In this document: positions 18,344-27,667 of the stretch, piece after piece | Position numbering within the stretch: the first letter of the stretch is position 1 | Layout: each line of letters begins with the position of its first letter | Assembly (NCBI GenBank): GCA_017416805.1 | Contig: JAFQBB010000051.1 | Coordinates: 33,088 to 97,087 of the forward strand | Reading direction: 5' to 3' | From: Bacteroidaceae bacterium | GTDB lineage: Bacteria; Bacteroidota; Bacteroidia; Bacteroidales; Bacteroidaceae | Length of the DNA: 64,000 nt | Notes under the pieces: generated by a model | Database searches by the model: none | The model's input: only the letters and a program-made list of their open reading frames with translations | Told to the model about the DNA's origin: nothing | Position numbers and translations under genes: made by a program

Positions 18344-20983
18344 TTAACAACTTAACACTTTTGCATATTTTCCGTTGCCGATGTTTTTCACAAGTCCCTG
18401 CTTTTGCCATTGGTGAACCATTCCTCTGATTTGTCCGTCGGCACTTTTGTTTCCTTTGGATGCAGCGGCTTCTTTGAGGGTGAATTCTTGCGGAAGTTTT
18501 TCAAACACCGAATCGTTCTTGCCTCTCTTCGTTCGTCCGCTGGGAAGATAATCTTCGCTATGGTATGAACGTTCAATACGGTTGCGGAAGTAGTAGAGCA
18601 TTGTTTCCGTAAGGTATTCATTCAGCACATCGTACAAATCCATCATCTTCTTGTTCTGCACCTTTTTCATGTACATAGCCGTAGATTCTGGGTTGGCTTT
18701 CAAGTACTCTTCTGCCGTTTGTGCACCGTTAGCCCAATCGGGTTTCTGCTTGGCCTTATCGATGTTTTCATCGAGATAGGCAGCATACATGCAAGCTGTG
18801 AGAGCACACACCATACGCATGGCTATGACAGGTATTCTCATACGGGTACGAGCTGCTACACGGTCGTCGTTTTTCACACATACCACACGGAATTTCTCCA
18901 TTTGCTCCATTGCATGCTCTTCCAGCTTTGGCAACTGCACATCGCCTTGCATCAGCGTAAGCAAGCGTCCCAACTTCTCCAGCGGTGCACTCTCTTTTTC
19001 ACCAAATACACGGCTTACAACAAGAGGTTCAAACGTGTTGTCGGGCATAGGTGCAATGGCTATGCGCGAAAGTTCACCATCCGTTGTATTGGGATAAGCT
19101 CTGAGAAGTGCATCAGGTGTGCCGCATTGGGTAAGATTCCATCGGACATGTGGGATGAACAACCGCGATGCGGCATCACTCTTGTAAGCCTGTTCATACG
19201 AACTTCCGTCGAAAGCGCAGCGCCTGAGAGCTGATGTATCTGCAAAGGCTTTTTTCCCGTTACCAGTCATGATGTCTGCTTCTTCGGAGAAAGTGTAACA
19301 CATCTCTCCATTCGCAGCATGTAGCATGTCCAGCACTTGTGCCATCGAGTGTTGTGCGGGTATTGCTCTTTCGGGAAGCAAGTCAAACACCGGCACATTC
19401 TTTGAGTTGCGTTTCCGCTCTTTCTCCTTGCGGTTCTGGTTGTTGGTTTCAAGGTTAGCCCTGCTTTCGGCATAGAACTGCTTCATCAAAGCATTGATGA
19501 TATATACGAATTTCCGTTTGCCGCTACCGGCTTCGCCTACGATGAAGGATTGCAGGTTCAGTGTGTTTATGTCATCGAATATCCGCAACCTTACGTGTGT
19601 GAGCAAAACACCTAAGGCTGGAGTCAAAGCTACCAATGCCGGTATGTGCAAATCTTTTTTCAACCATTTGAGTGCAGTATCAATGCCTAAGCCTATCTTC
19701 TTTGGCAGACGACGGGAATATTGCAATGTGCTATCTTCTTCCACATCTTCCGTCTCCTGCTCTTGTTCGGTTTCCTCGGCTTGCTCTGCTTTCAAGGCTT
19801 CCAGCACATTGGTCAGTTTCAGCGGTTGATACGTTGCAGGCTGGCGCAAAGCATTGTCGATGCACATCATCTTTTCTTCTTGCGAAAAACCATCGTAGTT
19901 GGGGATGGCCTTGTTCAAGAGTTCGCGATTGAAGCCTAAGATGTGGCGCAATGCACAAGCCAGTTCAAAAGTCTTTGTATTCCGGTCTCCTTCGGTAGGA
20001 CATTCGCCATCGTTGTTCAACTCCCAGTACTTCTCTACAATCTCCTTTATCGTGAAGCCCTTGTACATGATTCCGTCAGCTGATTCTTCGGTTGGAGGCA
20101 TGGGCAGCTCTTCTTGTACAGCGTTGTCGTTTTTGCTTGGTTGAGTGTGACTTGCATAGCTCCGTTCTTTCTTTTCCTTGAACATCGCATCCTGTCCGTC
20201 GCAGTTGGGTGTGTTTTCATCCAGTTCTTCGTCAGGTACGCGACACCATTCGGGACTGCTGTAGATAACCTCACTTTTAGGCGAAAGGTATATCATCCGT
20301 TCGGGCGAAGTGCACGAATCATCGTAAGGGATACCCATCACCCGGCAATACTCCTGTTGAGCTTCAGCGATGGTCATACCTCGCGGTATGCGGATGTCGA
20401 TATGCAGTTTCTTCCGTGCTGAGTATTCCATGTGCAGCAAGTGACCTTTCCACGGTCCCTCCTGCTTGTCAATCTCGTAGGCACGCTCGATAGCCATCTC
20501 CACAAATTCGATGTCATCCACATCCACCACGGTCTGACGGGTAAAGCTCCGTCGCATGATAGCTTCTTGTTTCCGCTCGTTCTCTTTAGCTTCCCAATAG
20601 TGAGGCATGCGGAAAGGCAGCAGACCCTTCAGTGCTTCATTGCCTGCTCTGATTTCTTCGAACATCTGTGCCAACCAATGCGAGCTGATAATCTTTTCAT
20701 ACTCTTCTAATGTACACGTGTACACCTTTCCACGGTTAGGCTTACGCTTCGGTTCGCTCAGTGCGATGCGGTAAGTGGATGGCTCGTTTTCAAGGATACT
20801 CTTTACAACGGAATCGCACACAGGTATCTTTTTCTCTTCCATACAATCTTCCTTTATTTTATTATTAATACTTTTCTCTACTGCTTCATCCACTGCTGCT
20901 TCTTCTACTGCTGTGTGAAGTGCGTTCTCATTTTCGTCGTAAAGGCCGGCGAAGAGGTCTAATTCTTTATAAACTTTTATCAT
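18344..20983 (-). CDS. VirE/BT4734-like N-terminal domain plus DUF3987 (primase/helicase-like) protein
   Basis: 879 residues. Residues of about 90-270 match the BT4734/VirE-N type found in Bacteroides, with FRMPHYWEAKENERKQEAIMRRSF and HLLHMEYSARKKLHIDIRIPRGM. A middle segment (GFTIKEIVEKYWELNNDGECPTEGDRNTKTFELACALRHILGFN) is typical of phage and plasmid primase-associated C-terminal helical domains. The DUF3987 ATPase-like domain has a Walker A near residue 485 (GEAGSGKRKF). Function is unproven; the family resembles replication proteins of mobile elements. The start at 20983 (MIKVYKELDLFAGLYDENENAL) has no better rival; a Met at residue 48 is possible. It belongs to a recurring Bacteroides cluster with DUF4248 and HU-like genes. 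Confidence 0.8.
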   Translation of the reverse strand: MIKVYKELDLFAGLYDENENALHTAVEEAAVDEAVEKSINNKIKEDCMEEKKIPVCDSVVKSILENEPSTYRIALSEPKRKPNRGKVYTCTLEEYEKIISSHWLAQMFEEIRAGNEALKGLLPFRMPHYWEAKENERKQEAIMRRSFTRQTVVDVDDIEFVEMAIERAYEIDKQEGPWKGHLLHMEYSARKKLHIDIRIPRGMTIAEAQQEYCRVMGIPYDDSCTSPERMIYLSPKSEVIYSSPEWCRVPDEELDENTPNCDGQDAMFKEKKERSYASHTQPSKNDNAVQEELPMPPTEESADGIMYKGFTIKEIVEKYWELNNDGECPTEGDRNTKTFELACALRHILGFNRELLNKAIPNYDGFSQEEKMMCIDNALRQPATYQPLKLTNVLEALKAEQAEETEQEQETEDVEEDSTLQYSRRLPKKIGLGIDTALKWLKKDLHIPALVALTPALGVLLTHVRLRIFDDINTLNLQSFIVGEAGSGKRKFVYIINALMKQFYAESRANLETNNQNRKEKERKRNSKNVPVFDLLPERAIPAQHSMAQVLDMLHAANGEMCYTFSEEADIMTGNGKKAFADTSALRRCAFDGSSYEQAYKSDAASRLFIPHVRWNLTQCGTPDALLRAYPNTTDGELSRIAIAPMPDNTFEPLVVSRVFGEKESAPLEKLGRLLTLMQGDVQLPKLEEHAMEQMEKFRVVCVKNDDRVAARTRMRIPVIAMRMVCALTACMYAAYLDENIDKAKQKPDWANGAQTAEEYLKANPESTAMYMKKVQNKKMMDLYDVLNEYLTETMLYYFRNRIERSYHSEDYLPSGRTKRGKNDSVFEKLPQEFTLKEAAASKGNKSADGQIRGMVHQWQKQGLVKNIGNGKYAKVLSC

Positions 20984-21165
20984 ATTATTTTTTTGTTCCC
21001 GTTTCTAAACACACATGCGACGTTGCAGTGTTCCGTCGGGACTTATACCGCAAATTTTCAAAAAAAAAGCGCAGAGAAAAAAAGAAAGAAAGTTGCGGGG
21101 ACTTTCTTTCTTTTACATGATTGTTTTTCAGATATTTATAGACGATATAAAATAAAACTTTCTTT

Positions 21166-21975
21166 TTACGGAAGAAAGGTATCTACGATTTCTTTTATTG
21201 AACGTTCCAGTTTTGGGTCCTTAGGCAACTTACCCAATTGGGCACGAATAGAAGAATTTTCGTCTCCTTCAAGAGCTATGGTCAACTTTGTTGCATTCTC
21301 AGAAAGCACTTCTTTGTTAGTCATCAGGTGCAATATATTTCCCACTAAATTACGATTGAAGGTTGTATTCTTCTGCCGTCCCTTATCATGAATCACGGCC
21401 TTTACTTCGGGAATTTCCAACACCTTTTCCCACAATTCTTGATAATGGCCTTTCCAATTTTCGGAAACATAGGTGGGGTGAAGTTTCATTACGTATTGGA
21501 TGATAGCTTCGGGTGAATGGGTTATAGTATCTTTCGCATCTTCATTTCGTGAAAATGCTCCCATCGTGTTTTTTGCATGTTTTTCCGCTTGTTTCCCTAC
21601 AAGGTTGTGCAACTTGCTTTTCCATTCTTTCAAATGCGTCCTTTGTTGCGCAGTCTCTTCTCGGATATCTTTGACTCTTCGTATGAAGTTTTCTACAGAG
21701 TTGGCGATGCGCTTTTCTTCTTCTGGTGTCAGACAATCTCTACCCCTGCCAATCTTCTTTTTTAGGATTACTTCCCTCCTCCAGAGTGTGTAATATTCCA
21801 TCATCATACCAATTGCAATATCGCACACATTGTCATCGTCTATTCCTACGATGATGCGCTCCATGAGCCTTTCATTGAAATTCCAAGTCACTTCGCCCCA
21901 GTTTGTCCTTTCCAAACAAGTGGGGTCGTTGTTTATCTTTACCAGCAGTAGTTGTAATTTCTCTGTCACTGTCAT
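21166..21975 (-). CDS. Uncharacterised protein, possibly a helical accessory factor of the DUF3987 cluster
   Basis: 269 residues from the ATG at 21975 (MTVTEKLQLLLVKINNDPTCLERTNWG). A TTG 27 bases upstream is also possible but lies within two bases of the predicted transcript start, so the ATG is preferred. The product is soluble, charged and mostly helical, with a conserved-looking segment CDIAIGMMMEYYTLWRREVILKKK near residue 60 and a C-terminal block (TFNRNLVGNILHLMTNKEVLSENATKLTIALEGDENSSIRAQLG). No domain is recognised. A consensus promoter sits directly upstream at 22007-22037, so it is transcribed alone. Location in the DUF3987/DUF4248 cluster suggests an accessory role. Confidence 0.65.
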   Translation of the reverse strand: MTVTEKLQLLLVKINNDPTCLERTNWGEVTWNFNERLMERIIVGIDDDNVCDIAIGMMMEYYTLWRREVILKKKIGRGRDCLTPEEEKRIANSVENFIRRVKDIREETAQQRTHLKEWKSKLHNLVGKQAEKHAKNTMGAFSRNEDAKDTITHSPEAIIQYVMKLHPTYVSENWKGHYQELWEKVLEIPEVKAVIHDKGRQKNTTFNRNLVGNILHLMTNKEVLSENATKLTIALEGDENSSIRAQLGKLPKDPKLERSIKEIVDTFLP

Positions 21976-22006
21976 AGTGTCTTCTCGTTTTTTTCTGTTC
22001 AATTCG

Positions 22007-22037
22007 CAAAGTTAGATAAAAGCTACTGTATTGCAAA
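22007..22037 (-). promoter_or_regulatory. Consensus promoter of the 269-residue unknown gene
   Basis: Minus strand: TTTG at 22034-22037, 19 bases, then TAACTTTG at 22007-22014. A full match to both boxes. Confidence 0.8.
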
Positions 22038-22287
22038 AGAAAAAATGAAAAAGTTAGTGACATGCTGGGAGGAAAGTGTTAAGTGTGTTAAGTGTTAAAT
22101 GTTAAGTTTTCATTTCTTGCATGTAGTACAGTGTATATGCATCCTTTGGGATTTATAGTATATTAATATATTATAATGAATTATATTTACATATATTTAT
22201 TACATATTCTATACAGACTTCCCTTGATGAAGTGCGGAATGGGTAAACTAAACATTTAACAATTTAACAAAATAACGAGTCGCACAC

Positions 22288-22319
22288 AAAAAGGGGGAGA
22301 GGTGTTGTGTGTCCTCCCC
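22288..22319 (-). terminator. Rho-independent terminator after the DUF4248 gene
   Basis: Minus strand GGGGAGGACACACAACACCT then CTCCCCC and TTTTT: a 6-bp G/C stem with a T-run, just downstream of the stop codon at 22355. Confidence 0.75.
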
Positions 22320-22354
22320 AATTCTGTTTTCTTTAACCCTCAACCTTCTCTCCC

Positions 22355-22567
22355 TTACGGCTCTCCAAGCGCCTCGAAGATGATTTCCACTTGACGGGGT
22401 GTAAAGGTTCGTTGCTTGCTGTCGTAGCCGGTTTTTGTGAGGTCGGCAAGAAGGGTGGGGTGACGGGCCATCCAGGCAGCGAGCTGCTTGCGGGCTGCGG
22501 AGGGTGAAAGATGGGGGTTGTAGAGTTCGGCCAATTGGCCTCTACCGATGGTTTTGCATGTATTCAT
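22355..22567 (-). CDS. DUF4248 family small protein
   Basis: 70 residues (MNTCKTIGRGQLAELYNPHLSPSAARKQLAAWM then LADLTKTGYDSKQRTFTPRQVEIIFEALGEP). This matches the DUF4248 family, which in Bacteroides is encoded next to an HU-like protein, a DUF3987 protein and often an amidase; the amidase is not seen here. A helix-turn-helix-like fold is plausible from the helical pattern and the shared context, but no function is established. A perfect consensus promoter is present at 22603-22634. Confidence 0.85.
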   Translation of the reverse strand: MNTCKTIGRGQLAELYNPHLSPSAARKQLAAWMARHPTLLADLTKTGYDSKQRTFTPRQVEIIFEALGEP

Positions 22568-22602
22568 AGTGATGTATCCTTTTTTGTTTGCAATCTTTTC
22601 TA

Positions 22603-22634
22603 CAAAGATACGGAATATTTACCATATTTGCAAA
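22603..22634 (-). promoter_or_regulatory. Consensus promoter of the DUF4248 gene
   Basis: Minus strand: TTTG at 22631-22634, 20 bases, then TATCTTTG at 22603-22610. Confidence 0.85.
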
Positions 22635-22759
22635 TTTATTGCGCAATAATGTGCACCATTGGGAAGTACGACGAATGGGGTCGGGGAAATGTAGTATCTT
22701 TACGGTGTCAGAAGAATGCATAGTGCGCGCAGTGTGTTGTATGACAACAGGAAACGGCT

Positions 22760-22825
22760 ACATTCATTCATGGAATGAACGGCATTCAGTCGGTGAATGA
22801 ACAGCATTCATTCATGGAATGAACA
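22760..22825. repeat. Three 22-bp palindromic tandem repeats upstream of the HU-like gene
   Basis: Three adjacent 22-bp units, each of the type GCATTCAT..ATGGAATGAAC with an inverted core (CATTCATTCATGGAATGA-like). The period of 22 is the same as in the repeats at 12.3, 39.7 and 62.9 kb, but the sequence differs. Confidence 0.85.
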
Positions 22826-22892
22826 AAAGGGGTCTGGAAATGTAAAAAAATGTTTATTTGTTTAACTAAAAAAAGAAAGGAGATTTCAGATT

Positions 22893-23393
22893 ATGGCATT
22901 TTACAAGGTAAGATTGCAGAAGAAGAGCGGGCTTTACTATCCGCAGTCTATTACGGTGGGCAAGCAGGTTAGTACGAAGCAGTTGGGCAAGGCTTTGAGC
23001 GACCGCAGTACGGTGACGTTGGCTGACACGTTGGCTGTACTTAGTGAATTGGGAACGGTGATGAGCACCTTTATGGCACAGGGACGAAGTGTACAATTGG
23101 ATGGATTGGGCAGTTTCCGCTACACCATCAATGCGACGAAACAAGGTGTGGAGAAGGAAGAGGACGTAAGCCCTAACCAAATCAAGAGCATCCGCGTAAG
23201 GTTCGTACCCGAAATGACGCGCAATGCAGACAAGACGGTTGCAACGCGTTCCATGCAACCCACAGCAGTTGATTGGTTTCTTTGGGGTAAGGAAGTTGAT
23301 AAGGCTTCTGCCGAAGGTGATGAAGGTGGTTCGGACGGTACTGAAGGTGGTCAGGGTAATGGTGATGCTGGCGATGAAGGTAATCCGCTGTAA
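22893..23393 (+). CDS. HU-family DNA-binding protein (HU-CCDC81-like, putative histone-like)
   Basis: 166 residues. The N-terminal part (MAFYKVRLQKKSGLYYPQSITVGKQVSTKQLGKALSDRSTVTLADTLAVLSELGTVMSTFMAQGRSVQLDGLGSFRYTIN, given in shorter words here) follows the HU-like fold used by Bacteroidales 'HU-like' proteins: a strand pair, then the DNA-contacting GLGSFRY arm. The C-terminus (about residues 130-166) is an acidic, glycine-rich low-complexity tail, GDEGGSDGTEGGQGNGDAGD. The Shine-Dalgarno AAAGGAG lies 9-15 bases before the start. It is divergent from the DUF4248 gene and ends in a clear terminator. Confidence 0.85.
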   Translation: MAFYKVRLQKKSGLYYPQSITVGKQVSTKQLGKALSDRSTVTLADTLAVLSELGTVMSTFMAQGRSVQLDGLGSFRYTINATKQGVEKEEDVSPNQIKSIRVRFVPEMTRNADKTVATRSMQPTAVDWFLWGKEVDKASAEGDEGGSDGTEGGQGNGDAGDEGNPL

Positions 23394-23712
23394 GTCAGGT
23401 TGCAGTTGATGAGGCTTTTTGCTGATGGAAAGAGGAGGGGCATTTTCTTTACGGAGAATGACCCCTCTTTTTTTGAGTGATTAGGGGATTGCGCACTCTT
23501 TTTTAAGAACGCGGAGACGCAGAGTTTTGCTTTCATTCTTTCATTCTTTCATTCTTCATTCTTCACTCTTCGTTCTTCACTCTTCACTCAAAACAGCTTC
23601 TCTGCGTTTTTTTAAAGAAAAAACTTCCGTCTCATGGATGCGCGTATCAATATTATTTCGTACCTTTACAGCCAAATAAGAAAACGGAACAGAACGAATA
23701 TACCTAAATAGT
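23394..23712. other. Gap with the HU-like gene's terminator, a 'GCAGAG' motif and a CATTCTT-rich run
   Basis: 319 bases. Contains the terminator (23433-23474), a dispersed 'GAACGCGGAGACGCAGAGTT' motif (23505-23525) and a low-complexity ATTCTT-type repeat (23533-23590). A TACCTTTA sequence at 23661-23668 may be the pyrB -7 box. Confidence 0.6.
23433..23474 (+). terminator. Rho-independent terminator after the HU-like gene
   Basis: AGGGGCATTTTC pairs with GAGAATGACCCCT around the loop TTTACG and is followed by a seven-T run. Confidence 0.85.
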
Positions 23713-24657
23713 ATGGAAAACAGAAGTTTAGTTACCATTGCAGACCATTCGAAGGAGAAAATCATGTACCTTCTCGAGATGGCTCGTCTTTTTGAAGAAA
23801 ATCCTAACCGCAAGATTCTTGACGGACGGGTTGTGGCTACGTTGTTTTTTGAACCTTCTACGCGTACCCGACTGAGTTTTGAAACTGCTGCAAACAGGCT
23901 TGGCGCACGTGTCATAGGGTTTACAGACCCGAAGGTGACAAGTTCTTCGAAGGGTGAAACGCTGAAGGATACCATCATGATGGTGAGCAACTATGCCGAC
24001 ATTATTGTCATGCGTCACTATCTTGAAGGTGCTGCACGCTATGCAAGCGAAGTTGCACCCGTACCTATCATCAATGCAGGCGATGGAGCCAACCAGCATC
24101 CTTCGCAGACTATGCTTGACCTTTACTCCATCTACAAGACGCAAGGTACGCTTGAGAACCTCAACATCTACCTTGTAGGCGACTTGAAGTATGGACGTAC
24201 GGTACACTCTCTGCTTATGGCTATGCGTCATTTCAACCCTACCTTCCACTTCATAGCTCCCGAAGAGTTGAAGATGCCCGAAGAATACAAGGCTTACTGC
24301 CGCGCGCAAGGTATCCGCTACGAGGAACATACGGAGTTTGACGAACATGTGATAGCCGAAGCTGACATACTCTATATGACACGTGTGCAACGCGAACGCT
24401 TTACAGACCTTATGGAATATGAACGCGTGAAAGATGTCTATATCCTCAAGAACAGCATGCTGGAAGGTACACGGCCAAACCTCCGCATACTTCATCCGCT
24501 GCCTCGTGTCAACGAGATTGCTTACGATGTGGACAACAACGAAAAGGCTTATTACTTCCAACAGGCTCACAACGGACTTTTTGCCCGCCAAGCACTCATC
24601 TGCGACTGTTTGGGCATAACTATTGATGAAGTGAGAGAGGATAAATTAATGTGCTAA
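23713..24657 (+). CDS. pyrB: Aspartate carbamoyltransferase, catalytic chain
   Basis: 314 residues. Joins carbamoyl phosphate and aspartate in pyrimidine synthesis. The carbamoyl-phosphate site [14 protein letters not shown] is clear near residue 55; the aspartate site and [22 protein letters not shown], and HPLPRVNEI follow in order. The start ([21 protein letters not shown]) agrees with the family. It is followed by pyrI after a 132-base gap filled with repeats; together they form the regulated holoenzyme. Confidence 0.98.
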   Translation: MENRSLVTIADHSKEKIMYLLEMARLFEENPNRKILDGRVVATLFFEPSTRTRLSFETAANRLGARVIGFTDPKVTSSSKGETLKDTIMMVSNYADIIVMRHYLEGAARYASEVAPVPIINAGDGANQHPSQTMLDLYSIYKTQGTLENLNIYLVGDLKYGRTVHSLLMAMRHFNPTFHFIAPEELKMPEEYKAYCRAQGIRYEEHTEFDEHVIAEADILYMTRVQRERFTDLMEYERVKDVYILKNSMLEGTRPNLRILHPLPRVNEIAYDVDNNEKAYYFQQAHNGLFARQALICDCLGITIDEVREDKLMC

Positions 24658-24730
24658 TGTGCTAATTTGCCAATGTGCTAATTTGCTAATGTGCTGATTT
24701 GCCAATGTGCTGATTTGCCAATGTTGCACT
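24646..24730. repeat. Short near-tandem 'AATGTGCTAATTTGC' repeats between pyrB and pyrI
   Basis: Five to six imperfect units of about 15-16 bases with the words AATGTGCT and AATTTGCC. The same words recur, in both orientations, at 60714-60838 between serA and the DUF1015 gene. Confidence 0.8.
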
Positions 24731-24789
24731 TTCCCACTAAACCCATCACTCCCATCAAACCCATAAAATCCCATCAAAAAGAAAAGACC

Positions 24790-25248
24790 ATGGACAAGAA
24801 AGAACTACAAGTAGCCGCTCTTGAAAACGGCACAGTCATTGACCACATACCTGCCGAGAAAGTATTTACCGTAGTCTCACTGCTCGGACTGCAGGACATG
24901 AAAACCCCCATTACCATAGGTGCAAACCTTGAAAGCAAGAAGTTGGGACGGAAAGGCATCATCAAGGTTGCCGACCGCTTCTTTACCGACGAGGAGATAA
25001 GCCGCCTTTCGGTAGTGGCATCAAGCGTAAAGCTCAACATCATCCGGAACTACGAGGTGGTAGAGAAGAAAACCGTCAATATGCCTGACGAATTGCGAGG
25101 CATCGTCCGTTGTGCAAACCCAAAATGCATAACAAACAACGAACCCGGCATGGATACCCTCTTTCACGTAGTGGATAAGGAACAAGGCCGACTCAAATGC
25201 CACTATTGCGAAAAGACCCAACAGATTGAAAACGTGAAATTGGTATAG
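24790..25248 (+). CDS. pyrI: Aspartate carbamoyltransferase, regulatory chain
   Basis: 152 residues from the ATG at 24790 ([20 protein letters not shown]). A longer reading back to 24691 includes repeat DNA and is rejected. The nucleotide-binding N-terminal domain has [13 protein letters not shown]; the C-terminal zinc domain has the four-cysteine set C-x4-C...C-x2-C (CANPKCITN...CHYCEKT). It binds ATP, CTP and UTP and tunes PyrB. Confidence 0.97.
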   Translation: MDKKELQVAALENGTVIDHIPAEKVFTVVSLLGLQDMKTPITIGANLESKKLGRKGIIKVADRFFTDEEISRLSVVASSVKLNIIRNYEVVEKKTVNMPDELRGIVRCANPKCITNNEPGMDTLFHVVDKEQGRLKCHYCEKTQQIENVKLV

Positions 25249-25336
25249 TAGCGACGAGCTACAAGCTACGAGTTACGAGTGCCATCCGGATGAAAACTCG
25301 TCACTTGTAGCTATTCACTAATCACTAAAAAAACAC

Positions 25337-25903
25337 ATGAAACAAGATTGGAAACCCGGGACAATGATATATCCCCTTCCTGCTGCACTTGTAACGTGTG
25401 GCAGCAATCCCGAAGAATACAACATACTTACCGTAGCATGGACAGGTACCATCTGTTCAGAACCAGCCATGTGCTACATCAGTGTCCGGCCGGAACGACA
25501 TTCATACCCCATCTTGAAACGGAACATGGAGTTTGTCATCAACCTCACCACCAAAGACATGGCTTTTGCTACCGATTGGTGTGGAGTACGTTCGGGACGC
25601 GACTATAACAAGTTCAGCGAAATGAACCTTACACCCGGACAAGCAAAATGCGTGAAAGCACCCATCATTGAAGAGTCGCCCCTGTGCATAGAATGTCGCG
25701 TAAAGGAAGTCATCTCGCTCGGTTCGCACGACATGTTTATAGCCGAAGTGCTCAACGTGAAAGCAGACGAAAAATACCTTGACAGTGAAACTGGAAGGTT
25801 TGACCTCGCAGCAAGCGGACTTATGGCTTACGTTCATGGCGGATACTACGAACTCGGAAAGAAAATAGGCAAATTCGGCTGGTCGGTAGAAAAGAAGAAA
25901 TGA
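25337..25903 (+). CDS. Flavin reductase-like domain protein
   Basis: 188 residues, the length and pattern of the flavin reductase-like/FMN-binding split-barrel family: ALVTCGSNPEEYNILTVAWTGTICSEPAMCYISVRPERHSYPIL, then FVINLTTKDMAFATDWCGVRSGRDYNKF. These proteins bind FMN; some are reductases, others unknown. The conserved 'RSGRDYNKF' and 'EVLNVKADEKY' fit the broader family found with many Bacteroidales genes. The next gene's ATG overlaps its stop by four bases, so they are cotranscribed. Confidence 0.88.
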   Translation: MKQDWKPGTMIYPLPAALVTCGSNPEEYNILTVAWTGTICSEPAMCYISVRPERHSYPILKRNMEFVINLTTKDMAFATDWCGVRSGRDYNKFSEMNLTPGQAKCVKAPIIEESPLCIECRVKEVISLGSHDMFIAEVLNVKADEKYLDSETGRFDLAASGLMAYVHGGYYELGKKIGKFGWSVEKKK

Positions 25904-27417
25904 AAGGACGCAAAAAGAGATACATCATAGCCGTTACAGCCGTCATTGCACTCCTGATAGCTGCATTCATCGGTTGGACATACCTGCAACTGCACCAACA
26001 ACAGAAACAGGTTGATGTTGACCTTTATACCCTTGTGCCGGCCAGCAGTGAAGCCATCATCGAAGTGCAAGACCTCAAAGCGCTTCACGAGAACATCACC
26101 CATTCATGTCTTGAACGTCAGCATTTCAAAACCTTGGAAGTTTCGGTGTTGGCAACATTCATCCTCGATAACCTCGGACAACTCTCCACCATCTGTCAGG
26201 ACGGAAACTCAAACCGCCTCCTTCTGAGCTTTCACCAACCCCATACCACACACGACCAAGTCATCTATGGTATGACCGGAAGTGAAGGAACGCGTTTCAT
26301 CGGAACGCTCCTTGACCACTACTTTCCAAACAGCGGACAAGCAAAAAGCATAAAATACCGCGAAGAAGAAATCCGCATCTATCCCATAGGACGAAACTTC
26401 CTTGCCTGTTGGATAAAAGACGGAACATTCGTCATCAGCCTTCAGAAACGCCTTATAGAGAAAGTCATTGATGCTACGAAAGACAGCAAACATGCCTTGA
26501 CAGAAAGCACACTTGCAACACTCCGAAAGCAACGTAAAAGCCGCGAACCGCTCACACTCTACCTCCATACATCAGACGAAAACAAATGGGAAGAGACAGC
26601 CATCAGAATGAACCGTGAAGCCATATTCCTCTCTGCAAGCAACAACAGCAACAGCAGTAACGATACCTCATACCACGAACCAACGTTTGCAGCCACCACA
26701 GAAAGCCTGAACGAACACCTCCTTCCCGGACACATACAAATGATTTGTCAGACAGGATTCAAGACAAAAAGAGACGAAACACCCTTAGGCAGACTCCTTG
26801 ATGAACAAGGATGCCGCCAACTGACATACATCATGTTCAGCCCAAAAGAAAACAATCATACACGACACCAGATACTGATGGCCGACATACCCCTTACGAA
26901 CATGGACGAAACCAACGTAAACATACGGTATGGAATAGGCGCAAAAAGACAACCCAGCATATGGACTGCCGAACGTGCATATCCCGTATGGCAATACAAG
27001 AACCTCTCCAAGGAAATGATGCAACATTTTGCACAACCTTTGCCTGACACCATCTGCTACCTTACACTATGTGAAGACAAAATCCTCATTGCACCCATGC
27101 GCGAAACACTTCACGAATACATCATGGAGACTGCCGCAAAGAAAGACGCAGACAACCCACCTTATGACCACAACCGTAAGCACTACTTCCGCATATTGGA
27201 ACATCTTGCCGAAGACGCATCCTCGACATTCATTACCGATATGGCAGACCTGATGTGTGACACCCTTACCTTCAACCATGCAGACAACAGGCTGCTCAAC
27301 CCCTTCTTCATCAAAAACCAGCCATTCTTCCGCCATTTCATATACGCCAGACAGACAATCCATTCAAACGGCACAACAAACGTCAATCAGGTGATGATTT
27401 GTAATGAAGATTTATGA
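25900..27417 (+). CDS. Uncharacterised membrane-anchored protein (large periplasmic domain)
   Basis: 505 residues. One N-terminal transmembrane helix (YIIAVTAVIALLIAAFIGWTYLQL) anchors a large extracytoplasmic domain that starts with VDLYTLVPASSEAIIEVQDLKAL; this 'potential to be an evolved duplicate' pattern of bacterial DUF3352-like proteins (V..PA.....EV) is only a weak match. Composition is hydrophilic, with a serine/asparagine-rich linker NNSNSSNDTSYHE near residue 250. The stop of the preceding flavin reductase overlaps its start (ATGA). No function is assigned. Confidence 0.6.
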   Translation: MKGRKKRYIIAVTAVIALLIAAFIGWTYLQLHQQQKQVDVDLYTLVPASSEAIIEVQDLKALHENITHSCLERQHFKTLEVSVLATFILDNLGQLSTICQDGNSNRLLLSFHQPHTTHDQVIYGMTGSEGTRFIGTLLDHYFPNSGQAKSIKYREEEIRIYPIGRNFLACWIKDGTFVISLQKRLIEKVIDATKDSKHALTESTLATLRKQRKSREPLTLYLHTSDENKWEETAIRMNREAIFLSASNNSNSSNDTSYHEPTFAATTESLNEHLLPGHIQMICQTGFKTKRDETPLGRLLDEQGCRQLTYIMFSPKENNHTRHQILMADIPLTNMDETNVNIRYGIGAKRQPSIWTAERAYPVWQYKNLSKEMMQHFAQPLPDTICYLTLCEDKILIAPMRETLHEYIMETAAKKDADNPPYDHNRKHYFRILEHLAEDASSTFITDMADLMCDTLTFNHADNRLLNPFFIKNQPFFRHFIYARQTIHSNGTTNVNQVMICNEDL

Positions 27418-27580
27418 TTTATGAATTATGAGTGAAAGAATGAAGAATGAAGAGTGAAAGCAAAACTCTGCGTCTCTGCGTTCTTAGAAAAAAAGGAAAT
27501 TGTAATGCACTAAATTGTGCCTTGTAAATAATAAAACCTAAATTATAGCTAAAACCTTCATTTGTTCCATAGGTTTTGCG

Positions 27581-27588
27581 TACCTTTG
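27581..27588 (+). promoter_or_regulatory. -7 element (TACCTTTG) of the PBP1A gene
   Basis: TACCTTTG lies 80 bases upstream of the ATG. A TTTG at 27561-27564 sits 16 bases before it, shorter than the usual 19-21. Confidence 0.5.
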
Positions 27589-27667
27589 CACGAATAAGTG
27601 TCAAAGCCTCCATTTTTCCTGTCAAGGTGGCCGACAATAAATTAAGGTAAAAATAACACTCTTCTTT

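Larger units (their letters stand above)
21976..22354. other. AT-rich gap with promoter and terminator
   Basis: The 379-base gap holds the promoter of the unknown gene, an AT-rich stretch with a run of 'TTAAGTGTTAA'-type near-repeats (22078-22105) and the DUF4248 terminator (22288-22319). No ORF of note. Confidence 0.6.
22568..22892. other. Divergent intergenic region between DUF4248 and HU-like genes
   Basis: A 325-base gap with the DUF4248 promoter (22603-22634), the 22-bp palindromic repeats (22760-22825) and a Shine-Dalgarno-like AAAGGAG before the HU-like start. A TATCTTTA-type sequence at 22696-22703 may be a weak plus-strand -7 box. Confidence 0.6.

Noticed and set aside
23728-24591. 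A 287-codon minus-strand frame antisense to pyrB
   Set aside because: Cysteine/histidine-rich shadow typical of the reverse of a conserved gene.
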